Assembly: GCF_030546745.1 (NCBI RefSeq)
Contig: NZ_JAUOPD010000031.1
Location: 1-37,365, forward strand
Length of the DNA stretch: 37,365 nucleotides
Reading direction: 5' to 3'
Source: Thalassotalea sp. 1_MG-2023
Lineage (GTDB): Bacteria > Pseudomonadota > Gammaproteobacteria > Enterobacterales > Alteromonadaceae
How positions within the stretch are numbered: position 1 is the stretch's first letter; every line of letters starts with the position of its first letter. A program made the position numbers and the translations under genes. The notes under the pieces were generated by a model. The model saw only the letters and a list, made by a program, of their open reading frames with translations, ran no database searches and had not been told where the DNA came from. Below are positions 8,684 through 16,728 of the stretch, piece by piece.

Positions 8684-9130
8684 TTACGCTGATGCTTGTT
8701 GCAAGGCTTTCATTTCATCGTGACAGGCTTGCATACGTATTTGAATTTGACTTAATGCGATATTACACGGCTCTGGTAAAGATGCTTCCATTGCGTCTGA
8801 TAACTTATCAAGCACTCTATCTTCCACTTCTTCTAACTGATCAAGATATGTGTGTTCTTTATCGGCACGAACAACAGTAAGAAGTTTAGTATACTTTTCG
8901 CGCATAGTGACAATTAAATCTGAATCATCTTCAATTTCACCTTCATCAATAAGCACATACGTTTGTAATTCTGAAATAGCTCTTGTTTTTTCAGTGATCA
9001 TTTTATTAAAAATAGTCGCTAGCGTGTTATCAGATAACTCTTCTTTAGCTTCTTTATAAAATTCAACACCACCATTAAGTACCTTAATTAATTCCTTAAC
9101 AGGGCTCATATCGTAATTTGATAATGACAT
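8684..9130 (-). CDS. DUF2383 / PA2169-family four-helix-bundle protein
   Basis: Cytoplasmic protein of 148 residues with a ferritin-like four-helix pattern. Helices begin with VKELIKVLNGGVEFYKEA, LATIFNKMITEKTRAI, DKEHTYLDQLEEVEDRVLDKL and a C-terminal helix with CHDEMK. E and H residues are spaced as in the PA2169/DUF2383 family, known in stress-responsive clusters. AAGGAG is placed 5 nt before the ATG. It heads a small operon with the DUF1328 gene. Metal binding is possible for such folds, but the complete ferritin EXXH pairs are not evident, so I do not claim an iron site. Confidence 0.88.
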   Translation of the reverse strand: MSLSNYDMSPVKELIKVLNGGVEFYKEAKEELSDNTLATIFNKMITEKTRAISELQTYVLIDEGEIEDDSDLIVTMREKYTKLLTVVRADKEHTYLDQLEEVEDRVLDKLSDAMEASLPEPCNIALSQIQIRMQACHDEMKALQQASA

Positions 9131-9309
9131 AAATACTCCTTAACTTTGGTTGTTTAAAAGTAATTTTACTTAATTCAACATTAAAAATGCACAAGACATG
9201 CCAACAACAAAACACAATAAAAACAAAGCATTAAAATAATTCACTTATCTAATGCCAGCAATATTTACATGGCTATTGTAACTTTTACTGTTTATCAAAA
9301 AACAATGCT

Positions 9310-10158
9310 TTATCGAATTTGATATCGAATAGGCACGACTACCGATAACGGTTTTTTTGAAAGATGTGCAGGAGGTTTAGGCAGAGGGCCAGCTTGAGCT
9401 ATCAAAGTTAACGTGGCACGATCAAGTAAGTGAACACCACTCGGTTCAGCCAATGATGCATCTAAGATATCCCCCTGACGATTAATTTTAAAATGAACAG
9501 TCACAACGCCTTGTCGTTTTTGCTTTAATGCAATTAACGGGTACCTTTTTAAGCGCTCTAGGTGCGCCTGTACTTTATGCTGCCATTGCGCCATGGCTAA
9601 CTCATCTTTATTTTTTGCGACAGCATTATTGTTTGGCTGAATGTCAGACTTTAAAGACACTTGCATATTAGCGCTATTCGCATTTTGCACGTCTACGTCA
9701 TCAACTGGCTCTGCTTCGAAAATGTTAGTTTCTGTTGCTTTCACAACGTTTTCAGTTGGTTCTTCGCTGGTCTCTTCATGTGGTTTATTTTGTTCTTTAT
9801 TAATGGTTTTCTTTGTCTCATTAATATTATCTGTTTGAGGCGTTTCTTTTACAATATGTTGTCCGTTGTCTGCTTCAATCGCAGTTATCAACTCAGGCTG
9901 TGGTTTATCAACCTGCTGTTCAACCACCTTTTTAGGCACTTTCAATTCATTAGGTGTCACTGTTTGGCTGGGAGGTATAAACGACACAACAATCGCGGAA
10001 GGTGGTGCGGCAATAGGTTTAATCTCTTGCTCTTCAAATATCATCATTGAAGCAATTGCAACGGTATGAAGTAACATCACTACACTAAAAGCAATAAGCC
10101 AGCTTTTATGCAGAAAAACCCATTGAAGTGCTGAACTTAACTTTTTTCTTAGAAACAT
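9310..10158 (-). CDS. tonB: TonB-family energy transducer
   Basis: Inner-membrane-anchored, periplasm-spanning protein of 282 residues that passes proton-motive force from ExbBD to TonB-dependent receptors. It has an N-terminal helix (LIAFSVVMLLHTVAIASMMI), a long Pro/Glu/Lys-rich spacer, and a C-terminal TonB domain (RYPLIALKQKRQGVVTVHF and GDILDASLAEPSGVHLLDRA). ATG at 10158 begins 14 bp after exbD; an in-frame GTG at 10170 is an alternative. Last gene of the receptor-PepSY-ExbB-ExbD-TonB operon, so probably dedicated to the receptor at 12475-14487 and perhaps also serving the one at 2367. Confidence 0.9.
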   Translation of the reverse strand: MFLRKKLSSALQWVFLHKSWLIAFSVVMLLHTVAIASMMIFEEQEIKPIAAPPSAIVVSFIPPSQTVTPNELKVPKKVVEQQVDKPQPELITAIEADNGQHIVKETPQTDNINETKKTINKEQNKPHEETSEEPTENVVKATETNIFEAEPVDDVDVQNANSANMQVSLKSDIQPNNNAVAKNKDELAMAQWQHKVQAHLERLKRYPLIALKQKRQGVVTVHFKINRQGDILDASLAEPSGVHLLDRATLTLIAQAGPLPKPPAHLSKKPLSVVVPIRYQIR

Positions 10159-10171
10159 TGATCGGCTCACG

Positions 10172-10597
10172 TTATTCAGTTTCCGGCACAGCAACTAAAC
10201 CGATATTAGAAATGCCCTGAGATCTTATTACATTCATCAGTTGCATTAATTGCTGATAATCAATGTGTTTATCAGCCTGAATATAGACTAAAGGCTGTTC
10301 TTGCTTCGCCACTAATGTCGTAATAACACTGGGAAGTTTTGTTAGTGCAACAGGCTCTTGATCAATGAAATAATCGCCTTGACTATCAATTGTCACAATC
10401 ACTGCTTCTGAAACGGCACTATCATTTTCAACGTTACTGGCAGGTAATTCGATAGGCACGCTCACTGTTGCTAATGGTGCAACCACCATGAAAATAATCA
10501 GTAATACCAGCATTACATCAATAAAAGGAGTCACGTTGATATCGTGATTCTCCACAAGTTCATCATCAGATTGATTAAATTGCATGATCGTACTCAT
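10172..10597 (-). CDS. exbD: ExbD biopolymer transport protein
   Basis: Inner-membrane protein of 141 residues, partner of ExbB in the proton-driven motor. The single N-terminal helix contains the proton-carrying aspartate Asp27 in NVTPFIDVMLVLLIIF, matching Asp25 of E. coli ExbD. The periplasmic domain contains VTIDSQGDYFID and IQADKHIDYQQLMQLMNVI, both family-typical. The start overlaps the end of exbB by 23 bp, suggesting translational coupling; an alternative ATG lies 4 codons downstream (10585), also inside exbB. Confidence 0.93.
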   Translation of the reverse strand: MSTIMQFNQSDDELVENHDINVTPFIDVMLVLLIIFMVVAPLATVSVPIELPASNVENDSAVSEAVIVTIDSQGDYFIDQEPVALTKLPSVITTLVAKQEQPLVYIQADKHIDYQQLMQLMNVIRSQGISNIGLVAVPETE

Positions 10598-11357
10598 GAT
10601 ATTTTGTTAATAATTTTAAATCTAATTCTCGCGATACTAGGCGATTGATATACACCGACATATCATTTAGCTGACCAGCAACATGTGCTACTTTTCGGCT
10701 AAACAAGTTATAAAGCATCACTGCTGGTATCGCTGCCACTAACCCTAAAGCTGTCGCAAACAATGCCTCTGCAATACCGGGGGCAACAACAGCAAGATCG
10801 GTTGTATTACTTTCACTGATACCAATAAAGCTATTCATGATCCCCCAAACCGTACCAAACAAGCCAATAAACGGCGCGGTAGAGCCAACCGTAGCTAAGA
10901 AACCTAATTGACTGTTCATTCGTTTTTTTTGTTGCTTTTCAATATCGATTAATGCCATTTGAATACGCTCCTTGATACCTTGGTTTGGCATGTTTTCAGG
11001 AGATAAAGTCAACTCATAAAATGGCGCTTCAATCATTTGCTTACTTACCGCACATAGCGAATTTAACGCTTTTAATTCATTCAAACGCTTCACTTGAGTA
11101 AACTGATACAAACTCTTACTGAGTTGTGTTTTTAGGTTACTCACCTCTCTATATTTAACACTCGCTATTGTCCAACTGATTATCGAAGCGAATAACAGTA
11201 AAATAATCACTGATTTTACAACCCAATCAGCCATTAAAAACATGCCCATAGGCGACAAGTCATGCGGCACTGCATTCGAAGCATTGGCATTAAAAGTGAT
11301 TAAAAACAAGCTTGCTAAAAAAAGTTTCAAGCAATTTTTGTACGACGTTTGTTCCAC
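10575..11357 (-). CDS. exbB: ExbB / MotA-TolQ family proton channel
   Basis: Inner-membrane channel subunit of the TonB motor, about 260 residues, of the longer type with a cleavable leader. Leader-like residues (KLFLASLFLITFNANA) precede ADWVVKSVIILLLFASIISW (helix 1). The paired helices 2 and 3 include FLATVGSTAPFIGLFGTVWG and LFATALGLVAAIPAVMLYNL, the family signature. I chose GTG at 11357 because a GGA lies 8 nt upstream; it overlaps the end of the PepSY gene by 31 bp. A TTG at 11330 that overlaps the PepSY stop (TTGA) is the main alternative. An ORF start farther upstream at 11462 would read through foreign frame. Confidence 0.9.
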   Translation of the reverse strand: MEQTSYKNCLKLFLASLFLITFNANASNAVPHDLSPMGMFLMADWVVKSVIILLLFASIISWTIASVKYREVSNLKTQLSKSLYQFTQVKRLNELKALNSLCAVSKQMIEAPFYELTLSPENMPNQGIKERIQMALIDIEKQQKKRMNSQLGFLATVGSTAPFIGLFGTVWGIMNSFIGISESNTTDLAVVAPGIAEALFATALGLVAAIPAVMLYNLFSRKVAHVAGQLNDMSVYINRLVSRELDLKLLTKYHEYDHAI

Positions 11358-12424
11358 AATAAAATTCCAGAATAGATTAAATAAATAAGTAAAATACAGA
11401 CGATAGACCAGAGTATTGCACCGATGAAACCGAGTACCTCCCCCGTATGTAATGGATACCAAAGTTGGTTGTACTGAGCAGCAATAGATTGCTCTGCAGT
11501 GTTATGGTGTGCGAGTTTTTCACCTGTATTGACATCATAAAACACCGTCAACCAGCCCATAGGATGCACGTCATTTTTATGGCGTAACCGAACTGAATAT
11601 GGTTTGGCAGTATTAGGTTTAGGTAGCCCTAAACTCGTGACCTTCATATTAGGGTATTCTGCTCTGGCTTGTGTTAATACCTGGCTCGCTAATACTGGTG
11701 TTTTCACTTTATCTAACGATGTAGGTTTCGCAGGTAATGGCGCAGACTGAGTAATAATAAAAACAAACGGCATAACCACACTTTTAAATGTGACGGTTAT
11801 TCCGGTAAAAGCTAACATCAATAGCATGGGTAATGCGGCTATTCCCACAAGGTTATGTATGCTAATTCGCTGCTTTTTCTTTATCGCTCTCGATATTGTT
11901 CGCCTACGCATCGGCCACCATAAATAAATGCCTACCAAGCTAAGCAACATTAAAATAATGCTGCTCGTCGCGACAATATATCGACCTGTTTGATCGAGTA
12001 ATAAATTGCGATGAATTCGTTTAATAAACGTTAACGGTAATGTTGGTTTATTTTGTATCGCAGTAATATTTGCATCATACGGATTGATATATAAACGATA
12101 AAAAGGACGCTTTTTTCCTACTTGTTTAGAAGCATATATTAAATATGCATGCCAACTCGATTTAGGCGCAACAATCATGTGGAGGGTTAATTCTGGAAAT
12201 TGATTTTGTGCTGTGGCAACGATATTTTCCATAGGTAACACTGGGAGTTGTAGAGGGTTTGCCACTGTTTGAGGGTTAACCAACGCACGTATATACATAT
12301 CAAAAGCCAATACAATACCTGTAATGGCGATGAGTAACAGCGGCGCACTGGCCAAAAGTGCCAAATACAAATGCACTTTTCGCCAACATTGACGCTGCTT
12401 TAAAGAAGAAAAAATAATATTCAT
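11327..12424 (-). CDS. PepSY-domain siderophore/iron reductase-like protein
   Basis: Inner-membrane protein of 365 residues with four likely helices, the size of full PepSY_TM proteins such as PiuB and FoxB-like reductases. The first helix is LALLASAPLLLIAITGIVLAF. Next comes a periplasmic PepSY region, then an IHRNLLLDQTGRYIV motif leading into LMLLSLVGIYLWWPM, a family hallmark with a conserved histidine. HTGEVLGFIGAILWSI near the C terminus also carries a histidine. Relatives reduce or process ferric siderophores, possibly through bound heme. It sits 51 bp after the receptor gene and overlaps exbB, so it belongs to the iron operon. Substrate unknown. Confidence 0.88.
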   Translation of the reverse strand: MNIIFSSLKQRQCWRKVHLYLALLASAPLLLIAITGIVLAFDMYIRALVNPQTVANPLQLPVLPMENIVATAQNQFPELTLHMIVAPKSSWHAYLIYASKQVGKKRPFYRLYINPYDANITAIQNKPTLPLTFIKRIHRNLLLDQTGRYIVATSSIILMLLSLVGIYLWWPMRRRTISRAIKKKQRISIHNLVGIAALPMLLMLAFTGITVTFKSVVMPFVFIITQSAPLPAKPTSLDKVKTPVLASQVLTQARAEYPNMKVTSLGLPKPNTAKPYSVRLRHKNDVHPMGWLTVFYDVNTGEKLAHHNTAEQSIAAQYNQLWYPLHTGEVLGFIGAILWSIVCILLIYLIYSGILLWNKRRTKIA

Positions 12425-12474
12425 TTGAAAATAAATGCGTGTGAATACACCTTCACACGCATACTCAACTCAGA

Positions 12475-14487
12475 TTAAAATGTGTATTTAAGACCAAGCC
12501 ATAACGCTCGACCAATATTCGTTTCTTCTGGAATGTCATTACCTTTGATCACAGTGCCATAGTTATGTTCGTCAGTAATGTTTTCAATGCGAGCGGTTAA
12601 TAATGTTTTAGCATTGAATTGCCAAGAGGCACCTAAATCAAAGAGATGATAGCTTTCACGCTCAATCACATTGCCATCTGCTTGTGTGCTATCAAACCCA
12701 CTGTTTATAAATGTTTTCCCCCACAATGATACCGTAGGGTTTATGGCATAATTAACTTTCATGCCAAACTGATTTGTAGGAACAGGAGTTACTTGATTAC
12801 CCCAGAATATATTGCCATTTACATGTGTTCCATCTTCACGGATCGCATCAAGATCAATAATATGAGTGAAGTTTGCCGTTACTGATAAATTATCTGTCAG
12901 CATGTGTAACCAGTCTAGTTCAACCCCCTGCTGCTTCACTATCATGCTTTCAATGGCGCCGCCATTACGACGAGGAACACCATCTTGCTCGGTTTCATAT
13001 AACGCAATATCAACAGAGCCTGTATCCCATTGGTAGTTTGCACCAACTTCATACGTTAACGCTTCAACAACTTCATCTCCTGCTCCATCAGGATTTAACG
13101 CATCTGTACCAAAGTTGCCATATTTAGCATAATAGCGATTGAAACCACTCGCAATTGAACCTCGCAGTTTTACACCAGAGGTAAACAAGTAACTACTACT
13201 CAATTCGTACGATAATACAGAGTCTGTCACTAGGTTATCGGCTTGCACGTCATTGTTGAGTTCTATTTCATTGTCAAACCACGTGTTTCGTAACCCAACT
13301 GTAATGGCTAAATCTTTTTTGTAGGTAAAAGTATTGCTGTTTTTAATCGACTTATCATTAAACTGGTTATGCCACTGTTTATCACGGTAGCTATCTATTT
13401 TTGAAATTTCGGCACCGACACTGCCGATATAACCCCAATTTTTATCTAGAGATTTACTAAAAAAAGCATTCGTAAATAGTATTTTATTGTCAGTCCCGCG
13501 ATCTCGGTTACGCGCTTCCCAGATCATATCTGACGTTGATACGACGAGTCCCGCTTGTAAGGACAATTCTTTATCAACCATATGATCTAACACCATTGAA
13601 CTTACCATCGCACGAGATTTAATCTCATTTAATGCCCCTGCTCGATAAATTAACGGTTTAGAGTTATTACTGATGAATAATGCTTCAAGCCTCGTTTTTT
13701 CACTAAAATTCCAACCAAACTTTGCAACACCACCTTTTACCGTTTGCTGTTCCATATTTTGAGGTGTGCCTTGATAATCACCATCTAACCAACGACCAGT
13801 GATGTAATAATCTCCTTGCTTAGTGCCATTGGCGAGTTCTAGCTGTACCTGTTTTTCATCTGCTGTGCTGTAATCAGCGCTTATTGCAACATGATCTTTA
13901 TAATGTCTACCTGACTTTATTTGAGTAACAATCGTACCACCATCAGTACCGTCACCGTACATCACTCCTTGACTGCCCTTATGAACAGTTACACTTTCAA
14001 TGGCACCATTTGGAATTAAAGTTTGACTATAACCCCCCCCTTCGGTTTCAGTTAAACGAAAAGTGGGTAAACCATCAATCGACGTTGCGGCTCCAAAATC
14101 ACCAAATGTTCTAATTTTAGTGCCACCACCAAAGTGACCAGATGAACCGGGCGATGTCAGCATGCCACTTACACTATGCTGTAAACTATTTAACGTTTTA
14201 ACCGCATTTTGGTAATTAAGTTCACCTCCTGAAACTTGAACACTTGAGCGGCTAACAGAAGATGCTTCTACAGCTTGCTTACGCAACGATTGTGCTTGAT
14301 GAACGCTGCTGGCGCTTACGTCGATTTCATCAAGCATAACCTGTTCACTTGATTTAATATTCCTGGTGTTGCTCTGATCTTCAGCAGCATAAGAATAGCT
14401 CGAAAATGCTGACACTAACGCTATGGCTATACTTAGTTTACTCAGTTTTACACCATGAGCTTGGCGGGGATGAACGCGAGTTAACAC
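12475..14487 (-). CDS. TonB-dependent siderophore receptor
   Basis: Outer-membrane receptor of 670 residues. A signal peptide (about 13-35, ending SYAAED) follows an unusual basic leader, MLTRVHPRQAHG. The plug starts near SEQVMLDEIDVSAS, a possible TonB box, and includes a plug-typical IESVTVHKGSQGVMYGDGTDGG stretch (shortened here). The C-terminal barrel ends in GLKYTF. GTG at 14487 was chosen for the GAGAGG site 6 nt upstream; starting at V13 would remove the basic leader. First gene of an operon with its own PepSY, ExbB, ExbD and TonB, a self-contained import unit. A Fur-like box lies in its promoter. Ligand unknown. Confidence 0.9.
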   Translation of the reverse strand: MLTRVHPRQAHGVKLSKLSIAIALVSAFSSYSYAAEDQSNTRNIKSSEQVMLDEIDVSASSVHQAQSLRKQAVEASSVSRSSVQVSGGELNYQNAVKTLNSLQHSVSGMLTSPGSSGHFGGGTKIRTFGDFGAATSIDGLPTFRLTETEGGGYSQTLIPNGAIESVTVHKGSQGVMYGDGTDGGTIVTQIKSGRHYKDHVAISADYSTADEKQVQLELANGTKQGDYYITGRWLDGDYQGTPQNMEQQTVKGGVAKFGWNFSEKTRLEALFISNNSKPLIYRAGALNEIKSRAMVSSMVLDHMVDKELSLQAGLVVSTSDMIWEARNRDRGTDNKILFTNAFFSKSLDKNWGYIGSVGAEISKIDSYRDKQWHNQFNDKSIKNSNTFTYKKDLAITVGLRNTWFDNEIELNNDVQADNLVTDSVLSYELSSSYLFTSGVKLRGSIASGFNRYYAKYGNFGTDALNPDGAGDEVVEALTYEVGANYQWDTGSVDIALYETEQDGVPRRNGGAIESMIVKQQGVELDWLHMLTDNLSVTANFTHIIDLDAIREDGTHVNGNIFWGNQVTPVPTNQFGMKVNYAINPTVSLWGKTFINSGFDSTQADGNVIERESYHLFDLGASWQFNAKTLLTARIENITDEHNYGTVIKGNDIPEETNIGRALWLGLKYTF

Positions 14488-14522
14488 AAAAAACCTCTCT
14501 ATATAAATGTTAATACAACTCT

Positions 14523-14543
14523 AAATGAGAATGATTATACATA
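14523..14543 (-). promoter_or_regulatory. Fur box for the receptor-TonB operon
   Basis: AAATGAGAATGATTAT matches the left half and core of the Fur consensus (16 of 21 positions by eye). On the minus strand it contains TATAAT (14534-14539), a perfect -10 for the receptor at 14487, so Fur binding would cover the promoter. It is one of two Fur-like sites in this 388-bp divergent region, which otherwise holds only AT-rich sequence. Confidence 0.72.
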
Positions 14544-14802
14544 CCATTAACATTAATTGCATACTTAATTCACTTAAAATCAACAAGAATAAAAACACCT
14601 TGTCATGCTGAACTTAAAAATATAGACACCAACCAATTGTTCTATAAGGATTAATAAATAAAACGAGATTAAATTTTAAAAATGCAACACGTTTACATTA
14701 ACTAACCTAATAGTGTTCGCTTTAATTAACGCCGATACCGGCTCAGCGAAAAGCTTTATACCTTGAAAAGAAGTACAACTGAAAAGGTTTACTTTACTAA
14801 CT

Positions 14803-14823
14803 AATTAAGAATAAGTATCATTT
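14803..14823 (+). promoter_or_regulatory. Fur-like box for the ferric ABC operon
   Basis: The right half, ATCATTT, and several left-half bases match the Fur consensus (16 of 21 by eye). It lies 53 bp before the start codon at 14876, on the side of the plus-strand operon. With the box at 14523 it suggests that both divergent operons are iron-repressed. Confidence 0.6.
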
Positions 14824-14875
14824 ACAATTAATAATTTAACTACCGCAAGCTCTCTATAAAAGGAATCATGACTCC

Positions 14876-15688
14876 ATGAATGTATTAAGCAAAAAATGCG
14901 TACATCTACTTAAATCTTTAGTGGTATGTAGCGCTTTATTCACGATATCTGCACAAGCAAATGGGCCGGTAGGCGACCATGTTAATCATTTATCAAAACA
15001 CTTACCCGCTTATGAAAAAGAAGTGCATTGGTTAATTGAAAAAGTAGACGGGATCGTAAGCCGTTATCATAAAGATGGTGCAAAAGCGGCACACGCTGAT
15101 GCAGTTGTTGAACATTGGGAAGCGATTAAATTTCATGCAGCTATCGAAACAAATTATGTTTTAGTTTATGCCTCTATTTGGCAAGGGCTTTTTGCCGTTA
15201 AAGAGAGCATAGATAAAGGCTTACCAATAAACGATGTAAGAAACGAACAAACAAAATTAACCCAAGCATTATGGCAAGGTTTAGGTGCAGTAAAAATGGC
15301 TGCTACGCTACAAGACAAAGGCCTTTTAGCTCAGATTCAAACACGAGAAGGAGCGCCCACAAACTCAATTGAAGCTCTAGATACAATAAATACACGCTTA
15401 AATAGAGTCGTAGCAAAGTACGCCGAAAAACTAATCGATACCTCTGTAAAAATGGTCGCAGAAACCTATTTGAATTTATTTGAAGGTGTTGAAGGAGAAC
15501 TTATTGCGTTAGACGCCAATTTAGTGGAAGATCTAGAAAAAGATTTCAATGTTACCCTACCTAAGGCAATAAAATCTCATGCAAGCGTTGAAGATGTTCG
15601 TCAAATTGTTACATCCATGACCAACAAAATTAACCGCGCAAGTAGCTTAATTAAAAACAATACCAACAATAAAAAGGACGTATTTTAA
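14876..15688 (+). CDS. Uncharacterised periplasmic helical protein
   Basis: Protein of 270 residues that I cannot assign to a named family. A signal peptide (about 1-28, ending AQANGP) is followed by a mostly helical domain with several histidines (GDHVNHLSKHLP; VSRYHKDGAKAAHADAVVEH; HWEAIKFHAAIE) and many acidic residues, a pattern that could bind metal, as in imelysin-like or EfeO-like periplasmic iron proteins. That resemblance is by feel only. It ends 2 bp before the ferric-binding protein gene, so it is the first gene of the FbpABC operon and probably works with it. The upstream ATGACTCCATGA lets a 3-codon mini-frame end on this start codon. Confidence 0.8.
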   Translation: MNVLSKKCVHLLKSLVVCSALFTISAQANGPVGDHVNHLSKHLPAYEKEVHWLIEKVDGIVSRYHKDGAKAAHADAVVEHWEAIKFHAAIETNYVLVYASIWQGLFAVKESIDKGLPINDVRNEQTKLTQALWQGLGAVKMAATLQDKGLLAQIQTREGAPTNSIEALDTINTRLNRVVAKYAEKLIDTSVKMVAETYLNLFEGVEGELIALDANLVEDLEKDFNVTLPKAIKSHASVEDVRQIVTSMTNKINRASSLIKNNTNNKKDVF

Positions 15689-15690
15689 TA

Positions 15691-16728
15691 ATGCACCGTA
15701 GAACACTGCTTCAAACATTATCACTGGCTAGTTTGGCAGGCGCCCTACCCGGCTTATCTTTTAGTGCTCTCGCAAATAGTATCAAAAGCTATTCTGTTGA
15801 AGAGTTACCTAAGCTTGAAGGCGAGCTCACTCTCTATCTTGGGCGTGGTGAAGGTGGTTTGTATGAAGATGTTCTTAATGCTATTAAAAAGCGTAACCCT
15901 AATTTTGATTTGAAAATTCGTCGAGGGCCAACAGCAGCCCTCGCTAACATGCTACTCGCAGAAGCAAAAGCTGGCGTTTCACGCGCTGACCTTTTTTGGG
16001 CGGTTGATTCAGGCGCTATCGGACAAGTCGCTCAAGCAGGTTTAGCAAAACCATTACCTACTGATATTACCGCTCAATTAAAACCTGAATTCCGCTTTCA
16101 TAATTGGGCACCTATCACTGGCCGTATTCGTACGTTGCCCTACAATCCTACGAAAGTTGGCAGTAAGCAAATACCGACCAGTATTATGGATTTACCTAAT
16201 ACTGACTTAACCATCGCTTGGGCACCATCATATGCTTCCTTTCAGTCATTTGTTACGGCGATGCGATTATTAGAAGGTGAAGCCGCAACCATTCAGTGGC
16301 TTAAAGCAATGAAACAAAAAGCAAAGAAGTATGCTGGTGAATTGGGTGTCGTCATGGCTGTTGAGCGCGGAGAAGCGGATATTGGTTTAGCAAACCATTA
16401 TTACACCTTGCGATTAAAATCGGGGAAGCCTAACGCGAACTTAACATTAGCTTTCACAAATAACGATGCAGGTTGCTTGATCAATGCCTCTGGCATTATT
16501 AGCCTCACTGAAAATAAAACAGCGATAGACTTTATTCGTTACTTATTAACAACTGAAGTACAAAGTTACTTATCATCCGAAGCGTATGAAATCCCTCTCG
16601 CAGGTAATAATGTACCGCCACAAGGCATACCAACGCTTGATAAAATTTCACCGCCCAATGTAGATTTAACCAAATTGGCTGATGTCAGGCCAACATTAAC
16701 TTTAATGCGTAAAGCCGGCGTGCTATGA
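15691..16728 (+). CDS. fbpA: Fe(3+) ABC transporter substrate-binding protein
   Basis: Periplasmic ferric-binding protein of 345 residues, FbpA/FutA type. The leader MHRRTLLQTLSLASLAGALP resembles a Tat signal with an RR pair, which would suit export of a folded or cofactor-bound protein; a Sec route is possible. The mature domain has the fold phrases ELTLYLGRGEGGLYEDV and NLTLAFTNNDAGCLINASGI, with the bacterial periplasmic-binding pattern. The stop overlaps the permease start by 4 bp (ATGA). It would bind iron released by the PepSY/TonB uptake modules, or free ferric iron, and hand it to the permease. Confidence 0.88.
   Translation: MHRRTLLQTLSLASLAGALPGLSFSALANSIKSYSVEELPKLEGELTLYLGRGEGGLYEDVLNAIKKRNPNFDLKIRRGPTAALANMLLAEAKAGVSRADLFWAVDSGAIGQVAQAGLAKPLPTDITAQLKPEFRFHNWAPITGRIRTLPYNPTKVGSKQIPTSIMDLPNTDLTIAWAPSYASFQSFVTAMRLLEGEAATIQWLKAMKQKAKKYAGELGVVMAVERGEADIGLANHYYTLRLKSGKPNANLTLAFTNNDAGCLINASGIISLTENKTAIDFIRYLLTTEVQSYLSSEAYEIPLAGNNVPPQGIPTLDKISPPNVDLTKLADVRPTLTLMRKAGVL

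Noticed and set aside
9641-10069. Plus-strand frames opposite the tonB gene
   Set aside because: The tonB reading on the minus strand has a helix, a spacer and a C-terminal domain; the opposite frames have unnatural composition.
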